Of a stretch of 8,830 nucleotides of DNA, positions 6,770 to 8,830 are shown one piece after another (the stretch's first letter is position 1; each line of letters opens with the position of its first letter). The stretch comes from Treponema sp. Its GTDB lineage: Bacteria; Spirochaetota; Spirochaetia; Treponematales; Treponemataceae. The position numbers and the translations under genes are program-made. The notes beneath the pieces are model-generated. The model was not told the origin of the DNA. It worked only from the letters and a program-made list of their open reading frames with translations, and did no database searches. The DNA lies in assembly GCA_024691105.1 (NCBI GenBank), contig JAILNY010000079.1, positions 1-8,830 on the forward strand. The letters run 5' to 3'.

Positions 6770-7540
6770 ATGGCACAATTTGTTTTTATATGTAATGAAG
6801 ATGATTTATCAACACCGGCTGTTGTTCATGTACGTGAAGAATTTAAGCCCGAATTCTGTCATTTTTCTCTAGATGAACTTTCTGAATGTATCGAAACTAA
6901 AAAGCCTGATATCGGAGTTGTTTACCTGGCTTCACTCAACAGTAATTCTGTTGCGGCCTTACAGGACATTTTGACAAAAACAAAAGGCATTCCTTTTATT
7001 ATGATTGGAACACGCGATAACTGCCGTCGTTTTCAGGGTTATAACAATGGCCAGGAAAAACAGTTTATCTTTATGCCGATTGGAATGAATTCCCTTTTGA
7101 CTCAACTTAAAAAAACTTTACAAACACTCCGCAATATTTCTGAAGACGAAGAAAGCGGTTCTGCTTCGTCGCGCAAGCACATTCTTGTAGTTGATGACGA
7201 TCCTGTATATCTTCGTACAATTATGAACTGGCTCAAAGATGTTTTCCGCGTGTCGGTTGTAAAAAGCGGATCTGCTGCGATTTCGTTTTTGCAGGACAAC
7301 ACGCCTGATTTAATTCTTCTTGATTACGAAATGCCTGAATGGAATGGACTTGAAACTCTGACAAACATTCGTAAGCTTGGAACATGCAATGATATTCCCG
7401 TTTACTTTTTGACAGGAATTTCAAGCTCGTACTCTGTTCGCGAAGCATTAAAGCTTAAGCCTCAAGGATATATTTTAAAAACCATCGAACGTAATGAACT
7501 AATCAAAAAAATCCGCGAAGCTTTGAGCATAACTCAATAA
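6770..7540 (+). CDS. Response regulator with N-terminal degenerate receiver and C-terminal intact receiver
   Basis: This 256-residue cytoplasmic protein has no DNA-binding or enzymatic output domain. Residues 137-256 are a complete receiver: acidic triad D142-D144 (HILVVDDDP), phosphoacceptor D185 (LILLDYEMP), T215 (YFLTG) and K237 (GYILKT). Residues 1-122 align with it as an older duplicate: IGVVYLASL against LILLDYEMP puts Tyr52 at the phosphoacceptor site, IPFIMIG against IPVYFLT puts Gly80 at the Thr site, and FIFMPI against YILKTI puts Met102 at the Lys site. The first copy therefore cannot be phosphorylated in the usual way and probably serves in dimerization or partner binding. The acidic, Ser-rich segment at about 123-136 is a linker. 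The frame extends 8 codons upstream to a TTG, but ATG 6770 fits the domain start better. The kinase gene follows after 16 nt, so the two are probably cognate partners. Confidence 0.86.
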   Translation: MAQFVFICNEDDLSTPAVVHVREEFKPEFCHFSLDELSECIETKKPDIGVVYLASLNSNSVAALQDILTKTKGIPFIMIGTRDNCRRFQGYNNGQEKQFIFMPIGMNSLLTQLKKTLQTLRNISEDEESGSASSRKHILVVDDDPVYLRTIMNWLKDVFRVSVVKSGSAAISFLQDNTPDLILLDYEMPEWNGLETLTNIRKLGTCNDIPVYFLTGISSSYSVREALKLKPQGYILKTIERNELIKKIREALSITQ

Positions 7541-7556
7541 AAAGCGGAACCTTAAA

Positions 7557-8830
7557 ATGAAAAATCCATTTGCCTTAAAATTCCTCGATAAAACAGAAGA
7601 GCAAAAATTTAAAGAAAGCTGTTCTAAAGTAGATGCAAACCGTGTCTTTGTATACGTTTCAATCATTTTATTTTTTGAACTTTTCCTGCTTGTCTATGAT
7701 TTTTTAACAGCCAGTTCTGAATACACAACCGTCCAATGGATTTACAGAATTTTAAATTCTTACATAGCATTAATTTCTGCGCTTTTTATTCTGATCAGTT
7801 TTTTATCTAAAGTAAAATTTCAGCACGTAGAAAAAACAACACGCATTAAACTCTTTCGCATCGCAAGCTGTGTTTATGCGGTTCTTCTTCTTGCAGGCTC
7901 GATTGCTGATGCAGTTACAGGAACAATTTCAAGTGGCCGCGAAAATCTTACGATGTATTTTATCAGCCTGATGCTGGTTTCGTGTGTGCTGTATGTTAAC
8001 TCGATTGTTGTCTGCGTTTCGGGGGTCGGCTTTTTTGTTTTGTTTGAATTGTTCACACATCTGACAAGTTTTTCGAGCCATCATACTTACGCTCCGTATC
8101 CGATTTTCATTATCTTTATTACCGTTTCGGTTTCATTTGTCCGTCGCTACCAGATGCTTGAGCATATTCGAGATACTCTTACAATCAAAAAATTGCAGGA
8201 GCAGGCTGAACATGAGAATCAGCTTAAGTCACAATTTCTTGCAAACATGAGCCACGAAATCCGCACTCCGATGAATGCAATTGTTGGTATGAGTGAACTT
8301 GCTCTCGACTTTAATCTTAACGATTCAGAAAAAAATATTATCCGTCAGATTAGAACCTCTGGAATCAGTCTTGTCGGAATTATAAATGACATACTTGATT
8401 TTTCAAAAATTGAATCCGGTAAAATGGAAATTGTTCCAGTAGATTACGAGCTTGTAAAACTGATGAACGATATTTCAAACGTTGTTCTTGTCCGCTTACA
8501 AAATAAAGATGTTGAACTTAGACTTGAACTTGAACCAGACTTGCCTTCTGTTCTTCATGGCGATGACATGAGATTGCGCCAGATTCTTATTAACCTTGCC
8601 GGAAACTCGGCAAAGTTTACGGAGCATGGTCATGTCTGTATCCGTGTCGAAAACTTGATGAAGTATGAAAACCACGAAGGACTTAGAGTCAGTGTAATTG
8701 ATACAGGAATTGGAATAAGAAAAGAAGATCTTGAAAAACTTTTTGGTGCATTCCAGCAGGTTGATATGAAGATGAACCGTACAAAAGGCGGAACAGGACT
8801 TGGACTTTCCATTTCAAAAAATCTTGTTCA
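7557..8830 (+). CDS. Polytopic membrane sensor histidine kinase, N-terminal 424 residues (runs off the right edge)
   Basis: This is a membrane histidine kinase, presumably phosphorylating the response regulator encoded 16 nt upstream. It has a short N-terminal cytoplasmic segment, then about six hydrophobic stretches (roughly 30-49, 65-85, 100-120, 132-148, 149-168 and 180-196) with very short loops, so it has no large extracellular sensor domain. A short coiled-coil-like stretch follows at about 200-228. The HisKA H-box is SHEIRTPMN with phosphorylated H233. The ATPase domain shows the N-box (LINLAGNSAKFT, 344-355), G1 box DTGIGI (382-387), an F-box around 396-399 and G2 box GTGLGL (412-417). 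The start ATG at 7557 has a weak ribosome binding site (GGAA, 7547-7550). The sequence ends just after the G2 box. The H-box and ATPase type resemble hybrid kinases, so a receiver domain could follow outside the window, but this cannot be seen. The reading frame is open throughout. Confidence 0.9.
   Translation, partial: MKNPFALKFLDKTEEQKFKESCSKVDANRVFVYVSIILFFELFLLVYDFLTASSEYTTVQWIYRILNSYIALISALFILISFLSKVKFQHVEKTTRIKLFRIASCVYAVLLLAGSIADAVTGTISSGRENLTMYFISLMLVSCVLYVNSIVVCVSGVGFFVLFELFTHLTSFSSHHTYAPYPIFIIFITVSVSFVRRYQMLEHIRDTLTIKKLQEQAEHENQLKSQFLANMSHEIRTPMNAIVGMSELALDFNLNDSEKNIIRQIRTSGISLVGIINDILDFSKIESGKMEIVPVDYELVKLMNDISNVVLVRLQNKDVELRLELEPDLPSVLHGDDMRLRQILINLAGNSAKFTEHGHVCIRVENLMKYENHEGLRVSVIDTGIGIRKEDLEKLFGAFQQVDMKMNRTKGGTGLGLSISKNLV

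Noticed and set aside
1..8830. CRISPR array, tRNA, rRNA, insertion sequence or phage gene
   Set aside because: No regularly spaced direct repeats, no cloverleaf-like segments, no transposase or integrase motifs and no terminal inverted repeats were found; almost all of the window is accounted for by six recognizable genes.

Overview
The window reads as a moderately AT-rich bacterial chromosome segment, most likely from an anaerobic, host-associated spirochaete of the Treponema type. That assignment is inference. It rests on three things: a membrane class III nucleotide cyclase with a periplasmic Cache-like sensor (an architecture common in treponemes and rare in clostridia), a complete set of [FeFe]-hydrogenase maturases (a fermentative H2 lifestyle), and the general codon and RBS style. 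No rRNA, tRNA, CRISPR array or mobile element was seen.

Layout. Positions 1-2713 are on the minus strand: the first 326 codons of adenylosuccinate synthetase (purA, cut by the left edge) and, upstream of it, a 545-residue Cache-like/class III cyclase. Positions 2714-2864 are a divergent intergenic region containing a 10-bp palindrome, a GC-rich hairpin-bearing stretch and a good sigma-70-like promoter for the plus strand. Positions 2865-6739 hold the three [FeFe]-hydrogenase maturases in the order hydG-hydF-hydE. Positions 6770-8830 hold a two-component pair with its own promoter: a response regulator with a degenerate plus an intact receiver domain, then a polytopic membrane histidine kinase cut by the right edge.

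How the genes work together. HydE and HydG are radical SAM enzymes that build parts of the [2Fe] subcluster of the H-cluster. HydG makes CO and cyanide from tyrosine as an Fe(CO)2(CN)-cysteine synthon, and HydE processes that product. HydF is the GTPase/[4Fe-4S] scaffold that carries the finished precursor to apo-hydrogenase. All motifs needed for activity are present in all three. The hydrogenase structural gene itself is not in the window. The cyclase on one side and the two-component system on the other are signalling genes; any functional link to hydrogen metabolism is suggested only by adjacency.

Most notable points: the cyclase lacks the transition-state Asn and Arg (both replaced by Lys); hydG and the response regulator have promoters placed so that their transcripts would be nearly leaderless; hydG and hydE lack a Shine-Dalgarno and are each preceded by a GC-rich, hairpin-forming intergenic stretch sharing a GGCCTG...CGCTGG module; and the response regulator shows a visible internal duplication whose first copy has lost its phosphorylation site.
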